Shown here piece after piece: positions 1 through 12,100 of a stretch of DNA of 64,000 bases. How positions within the stretch are numbered: the first letter of the stretch is position 1; every line of letters starts with the position of its first letter. The position numbers and the translations under genes are program-made. The notes under the pieces were generated by a model, which worked only from the letters and a program-made list of their open reading frames with translations, had not been told where the DNA came from and did no database searches. This stretch comes from Sipunculus nudus (taxonomy: Eukaryota; Annelida; Sipuncula; Golfingiida; Sipunculidae): contig CM049315.1 in the NCBI GenBank assembly GCA_026874595.1, positions 20,476,164-20,540,163 of the forward strand, written 5' to 3'.

Positions 1-154
1 ATTTGATTTATTTAAAAGCTTAAAAGATTAAAAGCTGCATTACCGAGAGATTGATCTCATTATTCGTTTGCCATTTGGGCAGTATTTGCTGTAAAAGGCT
101 TCATTTAACTTGTTATATTTGATGTATTTCATAACGTATGAATTATATATAATA

Positions 155-158
<4 letters not shown>

Positions 159-198
<40 letters not shown>
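159..198. repeat. (TA)n microsatellite
   Basis: About 40 bp of uninterrupted alternating TA. Confidence 0.95.
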
Positions 199-201
<3 letters not shown>

Positions 202-748
202 TGTGTCCTTCACTTTTTTAAATCTTTATGGCTGTGGAAAATGCCAAGGACCACGTATACCACCAGCATAAAATGTTTCAATAATTAAGCTGAATAGCAT
301 GTTAATGTTCCAGATTTCTCAGATGTTGCAGAATAATGTATTTAGCAGCTTTTTTCACAAAACATGCCCTATGTTTTCTTGAAAAACTAAATGATCTTTT
401 ATCCCTGTATGGTGAAGAACAAAAATTCAAAATACAGTGGTTTTATGTAGATGATCACAGAACATTTCTTGAGATGATAGTTTAGGCTGATATAGAAGAA
501 AGGTGGTCACAAAAAGGCAGTATAAGTGCAGTATTGGTGACCTGTCACAGACTGGCTCATGTTTAACTTTTCCTTTATTAAGTTAGAATGTGCCTTATTT
601 TTATGTGAATCTTATAAAATTGTGTGCATGTTGATGGAATCATGAAGTAAGATTCATGTAGGAGCAAGAAAAATAAGCAGAGACTATTAGTAAGGAAGCC
701 AGTCTAAAGCAAGTTACCTGTACCTGGTGGATAACATGACAATACACA

Positions 749-1120
749 CACACTAGGGATGTAACAATACACACATCATGATATGAAGTCAAGTATCATA
801 TTGGTATCATCATGATATATGGGTGTCCCTGTCTTGACACACCAATGGTATCTGATCATCTGAAAAAAAATGCCATCTGATATTTAATGTCTCTCAGCAC
901 CATGTAAAACATCACAGTTATAATGTCACTGGTAAGAAAAGAGTTGAACGACATCCTGATGCTTTATTTATTGTAAAACAATTTTATTTATATTTTTTTT
1001 TCATAATACACTTTATGAGAGTAAACTTATTTATATTTCTGTATACAAGTGAAAATTTGGCTTAGAATACAAATAATAAAGTATCCTAATGTAATAAATC
1101 ATGTATCATGTATATGCTGA
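749..1120. repeat. hAT-like dispersed repeat fragment (GGGATGTAACAATAC type)
   Basis: Begins with TAGGGATGTAACAATACAC and continues with ATCATGATAT / GTATCATATTG motifs. A similar head, TAGGGCTGTAACAACAC, followed by the same GTATCAT-type sequence, recurs at 20041. 'CAGGG-TGTAAC-ATAC' heads are typical of non-autonomous hAT-type elements in many animals (family knowledge). The right end is not clear and the limit given is approximate. Confidence 0.35.
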
Positions 1121-1177
1121 AATTAGCAGGTCATTTATGACCAAAATAGTTGCAGAGTATCACCATATTACAGGCCT

Positions 1178-1190
1178 AATAAATAAATAA

Positions 1191-1243
<53 letters not shown>
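1178..1243. repeat. Compound (AAAT)n(AT)n(GTAT)n microsatellite
   Basis: Four AAAT-like units pass into about 38 bp of AT dinucleotides and then GTAT units. Confidence 0.9.
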
Positions 1244-1244
<1 letters not shown>

Positions 1245-4200
1245 TTATGTATGATATAGACAACTGCAGTTCATGCATGCAAATGTATGTATACTGTCTG
1301 AAAAAAAATGCACACTCAGCACATATTGCAAAGACCCTGCACATTTATTAGATATCCTGTGTTCATTTGTGTATTTTACAGTAAGTAATAAAAAAGTGAT
1401 TTATTTATTATAGTGAAATGTAATGTTCATTAAATTAACATTGGCTTATATGTCACCTATGATATAAATAATATAGATACAGAGTGATAGACAGCAGTAT
1501 AGCAAGTATGCTGGTTGTGCTTTTTATGACAGCATAAGAGAAAAATAAACTATTCCTCTTATTCCAAGACCTAAATAAATATTCTGCCAAAAAAATGTTA
1601 GGTAAGTAAGAATTCAGTAAATAAAAATTACATTTTCTACATTATTAAGATCAGAAAATGATGCATTGTTTTATCCAATGAGACCAGTGTGCACAGTAAA
1701 CATGCATATGTCAAGTTAAACCTGTGTAATAAGATCACCCTTTGGATTTGCAAAAGTGTTCTTAATTCACTTGTGGTATGTCGCATTAGACAGGTCAGTT
1801 ATGACCAACATATTTGCTTTGGGTGGTCTCAATAGACAGGTGGTTTTATAAGACACATGGTCTTTTAAGACAGGTTTCACTGTATATAATTATGCATACA
1901 GTTCCCTTTGTCCATATAGAAGATACAACTGCTCATTTTTAATTAGTAATATTATTAATTGTAACAACAAATCACTGAAAGGGCGATACAGCCAAGTTGA
2001 TATGTAAAGTATCATATATATTTGCATGAACATGTATCATTAACTAAAGGTATATACTTCCTGTATAAAAATGGTTTGAACTTGGACAAGTACTGCACTC
2101 GTCTCTCAAGATAGAGGGCTCAGTTAAACAAAAGGAAACCCTATTTCTCTATAGACTCAGGGTTATTGGTTTTAAAGTCCAATATTGTTTCTTACTGTAG
2201 TTTTTCAACGTGATGTTTGATTAGGGCTTACGACCATTTACGTTTATTATGTGGAGTGTATAAAGGTACTGATGATGTTGACTTGTCAGCTAGGAATGTG
2301 GACCCAGGCAATATTTATCATCTGTTCTAGGGAATGTGATTAACCATGTTTTCTGTTTGCAGGGGTTCCTATATTTTCCTGTATTTTTTCCACTGCACGA
2401 TTATTTTTTCTGATACAAATGTTATAACTGAATAATATTTGTTATTCAGACCAGTTATTATTGAATTGATCTTTATGTTATTATGTTCAGCTTTTTTGTA
2501 GTATTGTCCAAGTAAGTGTTGCAGCTACATATGAACACCCCTCTAAACCAATTAACAGACCTTAACATGCTGCTTGGAAAACTGATCGTCATGGAAACTA
2601 ACCAAGTAAAACACAGTTAAGCAGTGAAAACTCCTATAAACTCTAATAATCATTAATAATCAAGTGCTCCTATAAAATTTGTTAGTTTCAAGTTGTTGTG
2701 TCTTCTTATACAGTATATGTTTATTCATTTATATAAGTTACACATTATTATTTATAGTTTATCATGCAGGATAATGATATCATTTGTTCCTGCAGTTGTG
2801 TTTGATCTGTTTCTGGTTTCTCAAGAGTGATAAAAATTTCATGGTGTTTTGAAAGCATTGTCTATCCCTTTTGCATGTCACACATGTGCTAACATTAATT
2901 GGTAATATTCATGAACATGGAACAACAATAGCTGAAAATGAGTGACTGTAACCCTCAGATATTTTTTTATACAAACAACCAAATATCACCGATAGATATT
3001 TTTATACTATATACATGTTACATACTAAGGCCATCTGTGTGATAAATAAATGATGCATCCGTAAAGCAGTGACAAAAAAGTGGAAATGGCCAAGTTGTAA
3101 TCATTCATATTATTAGGTTATATTAACACAAACTCACACACACACACAGGTTACCTTTCAATTCTTACCTATTGTACACTCAACCTTGTTCAGAGAGTAG
3201 GTGGAACTTCAAATATAATCTGAGTCAATCGCTCATCACTTCATATGTACAGCAGCATACTAATTTGGTAATAATGAGTAGGTTATCAACGCCAGAGTGA
3301 GAGGAAGAAAGAATAGTTTGATGTGGAGTACAGGTTTAGAGGTATGACTTGCCATACTGGAACTCCTGCTCATCTAACTGAACGCATGTAGTCTCATGAA
3401 TGAGTGGAAGAGTCTCAATCTGCTTTGGCTACTTGTGCCGTATATAGTATGGCATGTGCAATGGGTGACTGTGGTTAAGGTGAGTTTGGTTTATGTATGT
3501 AGATGTACACATCTTTGTTAAGAGTTTTTTCTAACTTAGAAAAATAATATACATGCACTTTTTAATGCCTTGAATATTTTCAATGGATCTTGAAACAGGA
3601 TAGGTGTATTGTTCATGTTGAACAATTAGTAAGTCATTGATATTGTTGCTTTTATTGTATAAATGTTGCATCATTCCACATAAAATATGAAATTCCAGAC
3701 CCATGCTTATGCATTTTATAATGGGTAGTTTGAAAGGATTGACTAAAATTGTGACAAATATTTATTAAAAGAATACAGAGCAACAAGTTCTGAATCATTT
3801 CAGTTATAAATGTTTAGGTCAGTATGCATGAATAGACCTTGTCTATGAGCATGCCTATTGAGCCATAAATGGCATTATGACTGATTTGTCAAATAAAAAA
3901 CACAAGCATGATTCTTCTATAGGAATCTTGCTTTGAAAGATCTTTGGAATTTTTACTTAAATTAATTGAGATATTTACAAAATATTATTTTTCGTCACAA
4001 TGCATCAAACCAAAACGCTCTCTCGCAAGTGCCAATGGCAGGGGGCACTAGTGAGTCAGAAGGTTCTATTAAAATGTAAATGCACAATGTAATTGATATA
4101 TAGCTTATATTGTAATTAAAAATGTGTATTTATGGTTATAAGTGTTCTGTCGTATCTTTGTATGATGTTTGTTCTTGTAAGTGGTGTTGTGCAGATTTAT

Positions 4201-5224
4201 TGATTATACCCATTATTGGTCACTTTTATTAGTAATCTATATAATTGGTTGAATTTCTATGTAATAAATAACTAGGGAATGAGTTTGCATGTGCTAAGAA
4301 GTCCTATATTTGGGTAAAACTTTTGAAAGGACCTTGTACTGGTACCTGATGTCTGTTAACTAAAAATAATCCCTTGAACCTTTCATAAAAATAGGCCAGA
4401 AAATGCTGATCCCTTAGCACACAGGCTATTCCTTTTGTTTATATCCACTTGTATATAACATGTGGTGGGCCCAACAAAATAATCCAAACACATTCAACAA
4501 GGACATCTGGAGGCAAGTCAAATAACCATGAGTTTTGCAGTGGCCATTTTGCCAGGGACCTTTTAATTTCTCCACACGGGCAAGGTATACCACCTTAGTA
4601 ACCAGAACATGGTTTTTCTGTTTTGCAGCATTTGTGCATGTACTGTGTAAAATAACAGCTTGGAGATAAACATCCCTCACAGATGAGATATAAGAACCTT
4701 TCTTAACAGGAGCTATATACACAATCCATTAATATGTACACAGAATAAGCCAGAAATCATATACATTATACAGAAAAGGTAGTTTAATAACCGGCTTAAA
4801 GTCGGTATCGCAAGGATGGAGATGGTGAGAAGTGTCGGCTCCTGATGAGAATGATTGAGTAGTCAACACTGTAACGGAGGAATTTGTGATTAATGACGAG
4901 GGTTTCAGTCATCTGCTGATGTGTATCAGCAGTAGACAACAGGGCTGGGTATAGATCGGCCTGTAAATCTACAATACCTGTTGAAATATATTTAAAGCAG
5001 TACCTGAAACATATTGATGATACGCTTTATTTTTATTGGTGTGTCATTTTCTGGCTAAAAGCTCTGTGTTAACAGTTTTTCGTAAACATAAAAGACCAGT
5101 TTTGTATATAAATATATATATATATATATATATGTCACGCCATCTTTCGATCAGAGCCATCTTCTTAAGATATGTCTGACCTGTGGCAGACCTTCATGCT
5201 AATATGCAACACATTTCACTCTCT

Positions 5225-5274
5225 CTATATGTGCAAGATGGTCCATTTCATACCAGACCATCTTGCACATATAG
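5225..5274. repeat. Perfect inverted repeat, 19-bp arms, 12-bp loop
   Basis: Arm 1 (5225-5243) reads CTATATGTGCAAGATGGTC and arm 2 (5256-5274) is its exact reverse complement. The loop is 12 bp. Perfect arms with a short spacer imply a recent origin, for example a foldback element end or a templated inversion. No flanking target duplication was recognised. Confidence 0.85.
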
Positions 5275-5389
5275 CTCACCTGCTAATCCCTCGCTTGCAT
5301 TTATACACCGGGCGCCGAACGTTTTTTATCAACCCGGCGGCTTGCCGTAGATAAAAGCGTATTTAGGACACTGGTAAAAAAAATTATAA

Positions 5390-5545
5390 TCCGCCTGGGC
5401 GAAATAGTATTCCGCCCGGGCAGATAATTATTTTACCCAGGCGAATTATTATTTCGCCCAACGGATTGCTATTTCGCCCGGATGATACACTGTTATTTCC
5501 CCAGGGTAGATTACTATTTCGCCTCAGCGAAATAACAAACTGTCC
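5390..5545. repeat. Interspersed inverted array of GGGCGAAATA units
   Basis: Six or seven short units alternate between GGGCGAAATA-like and TATTTCGCCC-like orientations with about 20-28 bp spacing. Neighbouring units can therefore pair into several hairpins. Units are degenerate (CCTGGGCGAAATAG, CCGCCCGGGC, TATTTCGCCCGG, TTTCGCCTCAG). I know similar GGGCGAAAT arrays as dispersed repeats in molluscs, but the family name is unknown to me. Confidence 0.7.
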
Positions 5546-5627
5546 AGGAGAAGTAATGTTAGGGCCCTAGTCCTAATCTCAAAAAAAGATCTGCACTGCT
5601 GAGAAACACTCCCAGGACTCAACGGCA

Positions 5628-5651
5628 GGGGAGGGGGGCATGCCCTCCCCC
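5628..5651. repeat. GC-rich palindrome around GGGCATGCCC
   Basis: A G-rich arm (GGGGAGGGGGG) meets a C-rich arm (CCCTCCCCC) around GCATGC. It lies just after the GGGCGAAAT array, so both may belong to one dispersed element. Confidence 0.65.
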
Positions 5652-5875
5652 GGTCCGATCTGTACTCGCCGTCCTCTGGGAATTTCACCGATAAATACTC
5701 CTAATACCCCTGATTAAATTTTCTGAAAACACAATCATGAAGTTCCAGTCAATGGTATCCGCAGATTTGGGAGTTATTTCTACATTTCATTTGTTATGAT
5801 ATTTATTCATCTTGTGCAACTGACATTTCTAAATGGATTCAAAATATTAGAATGTTGTATGGAATTACTGTGAGG

Positions 5876-5913
5876 TGTTTATATACACACATACACACAC
5901 ATATACATATATA
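5876..5913. repeat. (TA/CA) short microsatellite
   Basis: TATACACACATACACACACATATACATATATAT-type run, interrupted. Confidence 0.7.
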
Positions 5914-6654
5914 TGGCGGATCCAGAAGGATCATTTTCATTTTTCACATTTCTTTTTGAATAAGTTACCAATTATATTTTATTTTCATCGTTTATTATTT
6001 CAAATTCATCAGTTGAAGATATTTATGAACAGTTGCAGAGCGCCATACCTGGGATAGGGTCGACCATGAACAATCTCATGGCTTCTCTGCCGAGTCCTGT
6101 GTGCTGTCGAGACCATTGGTATAACATATCAGTTATTTTACCCTGAGCATTACATTATTGCCTTTTATTGAGCATTGCCAGTTATAAACGTAGATGCGCC
6201 TTTTTGCCATTGACATAAACATGTTGAAAACGATTGAAATTTTATATCCTAAGTGTGAAGTTATATTAAATATTGAACCCCTGTACAGTTTGACTACATT
6301 ATGAAAAGACATAAGACAACAGTTTCTGAGGAACAGGAAATCCCCATTTTTTTGTGAATAATGCCTTAAAATGTCCTCTTTACATTGCACATGCAAAAAT
6401 TTTCCAAATATGAGAAAAGGATACCTCCTCCCATACCCTCCTACATGTTCTTGTAATTAACCAAAGTAACAACATAGTTCATATATAATCAAAATAAATA
6501 AAAATATTTATATTTTCATTCACTAAAATATATAACGTAGTAATAACTAGAATATCTATCCCCAGACAATTAATCACCCCACCCCTTTAAGCTTATACTG
6601 ACTCTTGGCAATCGACCATGATTTCTTCGATCTATCAACTTGAGAAACAATTTT

Positions 6655-6898
6655 TTCACCAATAATAGAAATATTTAAGGTCAAGGCCACACTCAAAGGA
6701 GAGGTCATAAATCCCAGTTTAAATATATATCATCCAGTAACATTTATTTTTTCACTAATCCATGCATCCCATTTTGTTATATTTATGATTTGGTGTGATT
6801 TTCACCATATATGGCAATATTCAAGGTCAAGGGCACACTCATAGGAAAGTTCATGACCAAAATTTAAATACAAATCATCCCATAACCCATATCTTCAT
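6655..6898. repeat. Two diverged direct copies of an AAGGTCAAGG-bearing unit
   Basis: The block around 6672 (ATTTAAGGTCAAGGCCACACTCA, then AAATATATATCATCC) recurs around 6820 (ATTCAAGGTCAAGGGCACACTCA, then AATACAAATCATCCC). Copy spacing is about 145 bp. The copies differ by several substitutions and short indels, so the duplication is not recent. Confidence 0.65.
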
Positions 6899-7222
6899 AT
6901 ATGCATAAAATGAAAGAAATCTGTCCATTTTGGCTTTGACTTATAATGCTCACAGTACTGTCAAGTTGTAGTGAAAGGGGTATAAAAAGGTGCGAAAACA
7001 AGAAAAGGACAGAAGGTGGCGCCATCTGTCTCCCACAGAAGACTAAGCTATCCAAGATCTTGGGTCAAGTTGCATAAAATGAAAGAAATGTGTCCGTTCA
7101 TTTTTTACTAATAATGCTTACAGTACTGTCAATGATGGGGTATTAAAAGGCGCAAAAACAAACTAAAAAGGGGGACAGGAGGTGTTGCCACCTGTCTTCC
7201 GTAGAAGTCAAAACTATCCAAA
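6898..7222. repeat. Two direct copies of a ~170-bp unit
   Basis: Copy 1 starts at about 6902 and copy 2 at about 7073, both with TGCATAAAATGAAAGAAAT. Both run through ACAGTACTGTCAA, a GGGGTAT-AAAAGG block, and a GG-GG-G-CATCTGTC/CACCTGTC block ending in -AGAAG. The duplication joins the preceding AAGGTCA units, so 6655-7222 is probably one composite repeat element. Confidence 0.7.
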
Positions 7223-7455
7223 AGCTATTTTGCCAAAGCGGATTTTTTTTATACCAATATCCTTAATGCACATCCGTAGTTTTCGAGACCGTACGGTCAC
7301 CGTGTGATTTTTATCCCATGTTGGTTGCACTCACATAATCTACAGCGACCGTACGTCGACCTCCCGAAACTTAGTTGGTAAAGCCTCGGTCAAAACCCGC
7401 TGCGGTGACCGCATATCGTAGAGTACCGTGCGGTTTTGGGGGGCCGCAGCAATAC

Positions 7456-7903
7456 TTAAGCCTCGGTCACAACCCGCTGCGGCCACCGCACACCGTAGAT
7501 CACCGTTCGGTTTTTGAAACAGCAGGAATACTTATGCGGCAAACGTGCGGGAACGGCGAGATGTCTTCCACATTCTCACGGTCTTCGAACGGTAAAGTAA
7601 GCTAACCCTGCGGACGCCGCAAGCTAACCTTGCGGAAGCTGCAAAGACTCCTTACGACTGCCGCAGGTATACCGTACGTTTCTCGGGTAGCTCAATAGGC
7701 GTTGAAACTCGCACGGGCATCCTACGAAATCCATATGTCTACTGTTCGGTGCCTGTACAGAGTCCGTAGGTGGCTGCCTGACGCGCGACCGCCTCAACAA
7801 CTTAAGGACTTGCGCAAATGTCATTTGCCGTACGTCAACCGCACGGAATAGCCCAAAACACTCGCCGTGCGGCCACCGTATCCCGGTTGTGACCGAGGCT
7901 TAA
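7456..7903. mobile_element. TTAA-flanked MITE with 15-bp terminal inverted repeats
   Basis: TTAA at 7456-7459 is followed by GCCTCGGTCACAACC. The exact inverse, GGTTGTGACCGAGGC, lies at 7885-7899 and is followed by TTAA (7900-7903). The element is thus 440 bp between two TTAA copies, with perfect 15-bp ends. TTAA target duplication is the hallmark of piggyBac-superfamily insertion (family knowledge), although the termini do not begin with the usual CCY. It contains no transposase frame, so it would be non-autonomous. It sits about 1 kb upstream of the EMC7 start codon. Confidence 0.7.
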
Positions 7904-8134
7904 GGGGGCTGTCCGGGACCGTAAGGTACGTGACCTAAGGTACGTACGTGACCGTGCGGGTTCTATGCATGAAGCAAGTACACCGTATATATACGGTGCC
8001 GGCCGGTGACCAGCAGGCGCCCGGCCGGCGATCGCTGGCATCGTGCGGCCACCGTAAGGCTATTTCCTACTTCATATAGAGCTGTTTTTTTTATTATTAT
8101 TTTAACAACAGTCACTTGTTCAACATGAAGCCAA

Positions 8135-8172
8135 AGAATAAGAAAGGGAAAGGAAAGGAAAGGAAAGAAAAG
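8135..8172. repeat. (GGAAA)n short tandem repeat
   Basis: Repeated GGAAA/GAAAG pentamers with minor interruptions. Confidence 0.85.
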
Positions 8173-8953
8173 TAAAGTACAAGTCGAGGTGGAGACATCA
8201 AACTGCGAAGATGTGGATGAGACGGAAAGCAAAATTAAATAAAGGGATCTTATCGTGGACTTTTTAGGGGCATTTAATTATTATATTTTTATATGCTTTG
8301 TTTCTTGGACATTTTACCTTGTATAGTCCTAATCCCGTCTTATAATATTCTGACATGGATAAATGAAAATGGTACACCTTACCCTGTATTGTTGATGATA
8401 TTTATTTTTCAGATCAATATAAATAAATTTAGGGCACTTGGGTTAATTGGATTTTTTTTTCAGAGAAATGCTGTATTCATATATCCGACAACTCAGATAG
8501 ACGACATCATGGCACGGCCAAAATTTACATTACCGCGAGGGAGCGGAGTATATACATGTTCTCGAGGAAATTTCCCGGAAAATCGTACGGGTGCCGCACG
8601 GATACCGGCCGGTGCCTGTAAGGCGACCGTATATGGGGTATTAACGGTCTGTCGACGGCCTTGCAACGGGCTTTTTTTGAGAGATGAAACTTTCAAAACA
8701 ACCTATTCAAAGAAATCAAATCTACCGTACCTTTTTGTGTACATCATTAAATTGATTTTAGTAAGGAACCAGTCTTCAGGAATGTATGCCTTTATAGAGG
8801 TGTTAAAAATGGCAGGCGTTTGCCTGTCGCAATCTTTTCGGCGCATGGTACCAATCTAATTTATAAAGTATTTTTCTGGAGATCGTAAGCGGCCCAGGGT
8901 GAAGGTCGTTAAATAGAACTGTCATCGCACATCATTTTTGCCATCGCCCCGTG

Positions 8954-9174
8954 ATGAATTTGTCAAAATTTACTGGCTGGGCGGCCCTTGTGGGCTCGTA
9001 TTTATGTGTGTTTGTCCTAAGTGTAGCACAGAGCGAGACAGAAGATGTTCAAAGTCAACAGAAGTTCAAAATTGAAGGCAAAGTGGGCAATCCGTTTGCA
9101 AACAGCGGTGACCAGGAATGGTTGAGCAAGGTCCGCGTGATCGTGGATGGGGGACAACATCTTGCTTTCATCAG
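8954..9174 (+). CDS. EMC7: EMC7 exon 1 (coding part)
   Basis: Encodes residues 1-73 plus two bases of an Arg codon: signal peptide and the start of the lumenal domain. The donor is CATCAG|GTTTGT. A GTG directly precedes the ATG, which is the only credible start. The leader before it is short and GC-moderate, with no stop-free extension matching the family. Confidence 0.9.
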
Positions 9175-12100
9175 GTTTGTAAACACTAAAGTCCACCGGA
9201 TGTTAAAATCAATATATACCAACTGCTTCTGGGTTGTGTATTAAATTAATTTTTTATAGGTTTGAGATGAAGTCCATATATGATTTTTAATTAAAATAAT
9301 TAGACCTCCCAGTTGCACATGTTAAGTCTTAAGAAATTAATGAAAACTGATTATTATAATGGGCTTTATAACGCTAATATATTTCTGTTTGCATGTAGGC
9401 CTATAACTAAAGTTTATCCATAAATTCCATAGAGTGTTAGTCATAATGCCTATGTCTGTATGTACTTAAAGCTCTTCACATTTAATTCAAATGCTAAACT
9501 TGAAATAGTCTGGACCTTAAGCGCTGGGGCATTGTGTCCTGGATTGGAGCTCTAGACACTGAGTTATTATTATTAAATCGTTTGTGAATATGATTATTTA
9601 CAAGTGACCGGCCCTCCAACATACCATCTGGGGCAACAGTACTAAAAATTTTCAACTTAGTCCATGTCAAGGACGAAAGTCAGTGGTAAATGACCCTTTG
9701 TTCACCTACCAACTGTCACTTGCTCCACTAAAACCCTGTATGCCTGTCCGTGTGATTATTGATTAGCCAAGTAATGAGATTATGAGGTGTTACGTAATTT
9801 GCTGAACCGTTACCATCTCCTCGGTTGGATGGCTGTGTTCTATGGTGCTTTCACTGGTACATGTATGCCTTGTGCTTGTCCTTATTGTTGTAATCAGACT
9901 GTGTAATTATATTTGCAATACATAATACTTCCAGCAATATGTACATCAGTAAACGCCCCATCCTCATAGTAAAAAAATGTGACCCTTATTCAATATCTTA
10001 TCCCATGTTAATGATGATACTTATTTTAGAGAAAAAAAGAGAGCCCTTTATAAATACAAGCACATATACAAACATATACATATATAGCACAATGTCCACA
10101 AGTTATCGGCACGATCTGCATGACAGTTCCATCAATAGCCTAGCTGTCTATACATGTTCCTTCATGTGAAGCTTGTTCTAATCCCCCAAAAACTATGTGC
10201 ATCCAGATGTATTATATTCTTTCCAATCTGCTTCTTCAGGTGCCGGCAAAAGGTGGTGTTGGCTTCGGTTTGTTTTAATATGCTTTACAAGCACTCAGTA
10301 ATTCAAGCACTAAATAATATTTCTCTATTTGTTGGAGGAATTCCTAGGGAGGTATGGGGATGGGTTTCCTCCCATCTTGTAAATATTTAATAATATTTAT
10401 CAATAAATGTTTACATAATTTCTTTAACTGCTGTTATGTTACTAATTATTACTCCTACCCACGATTTAAATACCAGATTACCCTCTTTTTCCTGTGACCT
10501 TCACATCGCCTTGCGAGGTGTAATCATGGCATCCTTTTTTAGCTCAGCTGACTGTAAGTCATCTGAGCTATAGTCGTGGTCCTTTGTCCGTCGTCCGGCC
10601 GTCTGTCCGTTAACAGGGCACGTTTTAAAACCGTTGGACCTACGAATCCAAAATTCTGCATACCATTAGATGTCCCCAAAATATCCTACCATACCGAAAA
10701 TTGGGTCATTAGAACTTCGTTCCTTCGAGATATTAAGGAAAAACCTCCGTTTTCCATAAAAAAAGCAATTGTTACACTTCAAGTCTGCCTAATATCAAAA
10801 CCACTGATCTGTTTTTGATCATATTTAGTATTCATATTCTTCCATATATTTTCTGTGCACATACCAAAAATTAGGTCAGTATTGGGTATTATTTCGAAGT
10901 TATAGGCCCAAATATAATGCAATTTTTTAAAAATCAGGAAATATATTTGCTCACTTAACATGAGAATTGCTGAAGCTGAAGACTTTTTTTCAGGAATATA
11001 ACTTTATTTAACCAAGATTCAATTGTTTGCCCAAAATTAGATCTGAATTTTGCAAATTTTTCAAGTTATTAGCATAAATAAAAAATTAATACCTTAAATT
11101 TTGTCCAACTTTGGCAGTGGCACGTTTTTTCCCTGTAAGCACTGTTGATTTAATTTTCACAGCATATATACATAAGGATTTAATCTTTTAAAATCTGAAA
11201 TTTCAAAGAAATTGTTTGAAAAGAGTAGCTTTTATTCAAGTTTTCATACACCATGTCAAGTGTTGTTTATATCTGGCCCACCTAGTAGTACAGCCTTCAC
11301 TTGCATTATGTAACCCACCCCAGGCAGCTTGCCTTGACCCAGCTTGGCCACTACTAGCAGGTTTCTCCTCTGCCCTGCACTCAACCCCCCCCCCCCCCAG
11401 CTGGTGCATAAACTAGATGAATGTTATAATTTTCTGTATTTTATTTTATTCTTGGACATGCTACATTTTAGATTTTGGATTGTACCACCAGGGTTACAAT
11501 GATTAAAGTGCACATTTAATTGTGTCCACAAAGTGATGTATTGCTATGAAAGTATGGATGTTCATCAGATAAGTAATGCTTTACTTCAGAAGAGTAAAAC
11601 TTCACCAGGTGTGAAATTGACTATTAATTCCAGTTATTAATTATAGCATAGATTGTAATAAGCATAATGATATTGTTTGTCCCTCATTCAACCAACAGTG
11701 TGTATACATTATTTGAAAAGATGTTTTTATTTTATCAAATTTACTGAATCTTTTATTTTATTTTGGTGAATAAAATTAAGCTTGTCCTGAAAACTCCAAT
11801 GTGCAAAACTTTTTAATAGGAATTCAAGGAATAATTTTGTAGATGCCATGTTGTGGCATTATTTTCTTTTACATTCAGTTTAAACATTTGATTTAAAAAT
11901 AAATATTTTAACTTATATTTTCACTTTTATATTACAAATTTATAACACTTGTAAATAAAAAAAATGAATCAGATAAAAACTATTAATGAAAAAAGTGGAT
12001 ATGCTAAAAAAATAGGCTTATATATAAACTTAAATGCATTATTCCTTTGAAAGTGAAATGAAGGTATTAGTCCATTCTGTCCACTTGCCTGTCCATCTGT

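Larger units (their letters stand above)
1..5100. other. Intergenic stretch, no gene recognised
   Basis: No reading frame above about 100 codons and no exon-like segment with recognisable protein similarity was found on either strand. The stretch holds AT-rich unique sequence, TA-type microsatellites and a hAT-like repeat fragment listed separately. It could include the 3' UTR or an intron of a gene lying to the left of the window, which cannot be judged from here. Confidence 0.6.
7290..8660. repeat. GC-rich palindromic repeat cluster upstream of EMC7
   Basis: The region is rich in CCGTACGGT, CGGCCACCG, GCCGGCCGGTG and related self-complementary words, quite unlike the AT-rich surroundings. 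A head AAAGCCTCGGTCAAAACCCGC at 7378 partly repeats the head of the TTAA element at 7460. CCGGCCGGTG blocks occur in opposite orientation near 8000 and 8605, as if one element had been split by an AT-rich insert (8075-8570). The long open frame across 8293-8859 crosses these repeats and is not taken as a gene. Confidence 0.6.

Noticed and set aside
8293-8859. Plus-strand open frame of 188 codons before EMC7
   Set aside because: It crosses GC-rich palindromic repeats and AT-rich sequence, has no recognisable domain, and begins and ends without gene context.
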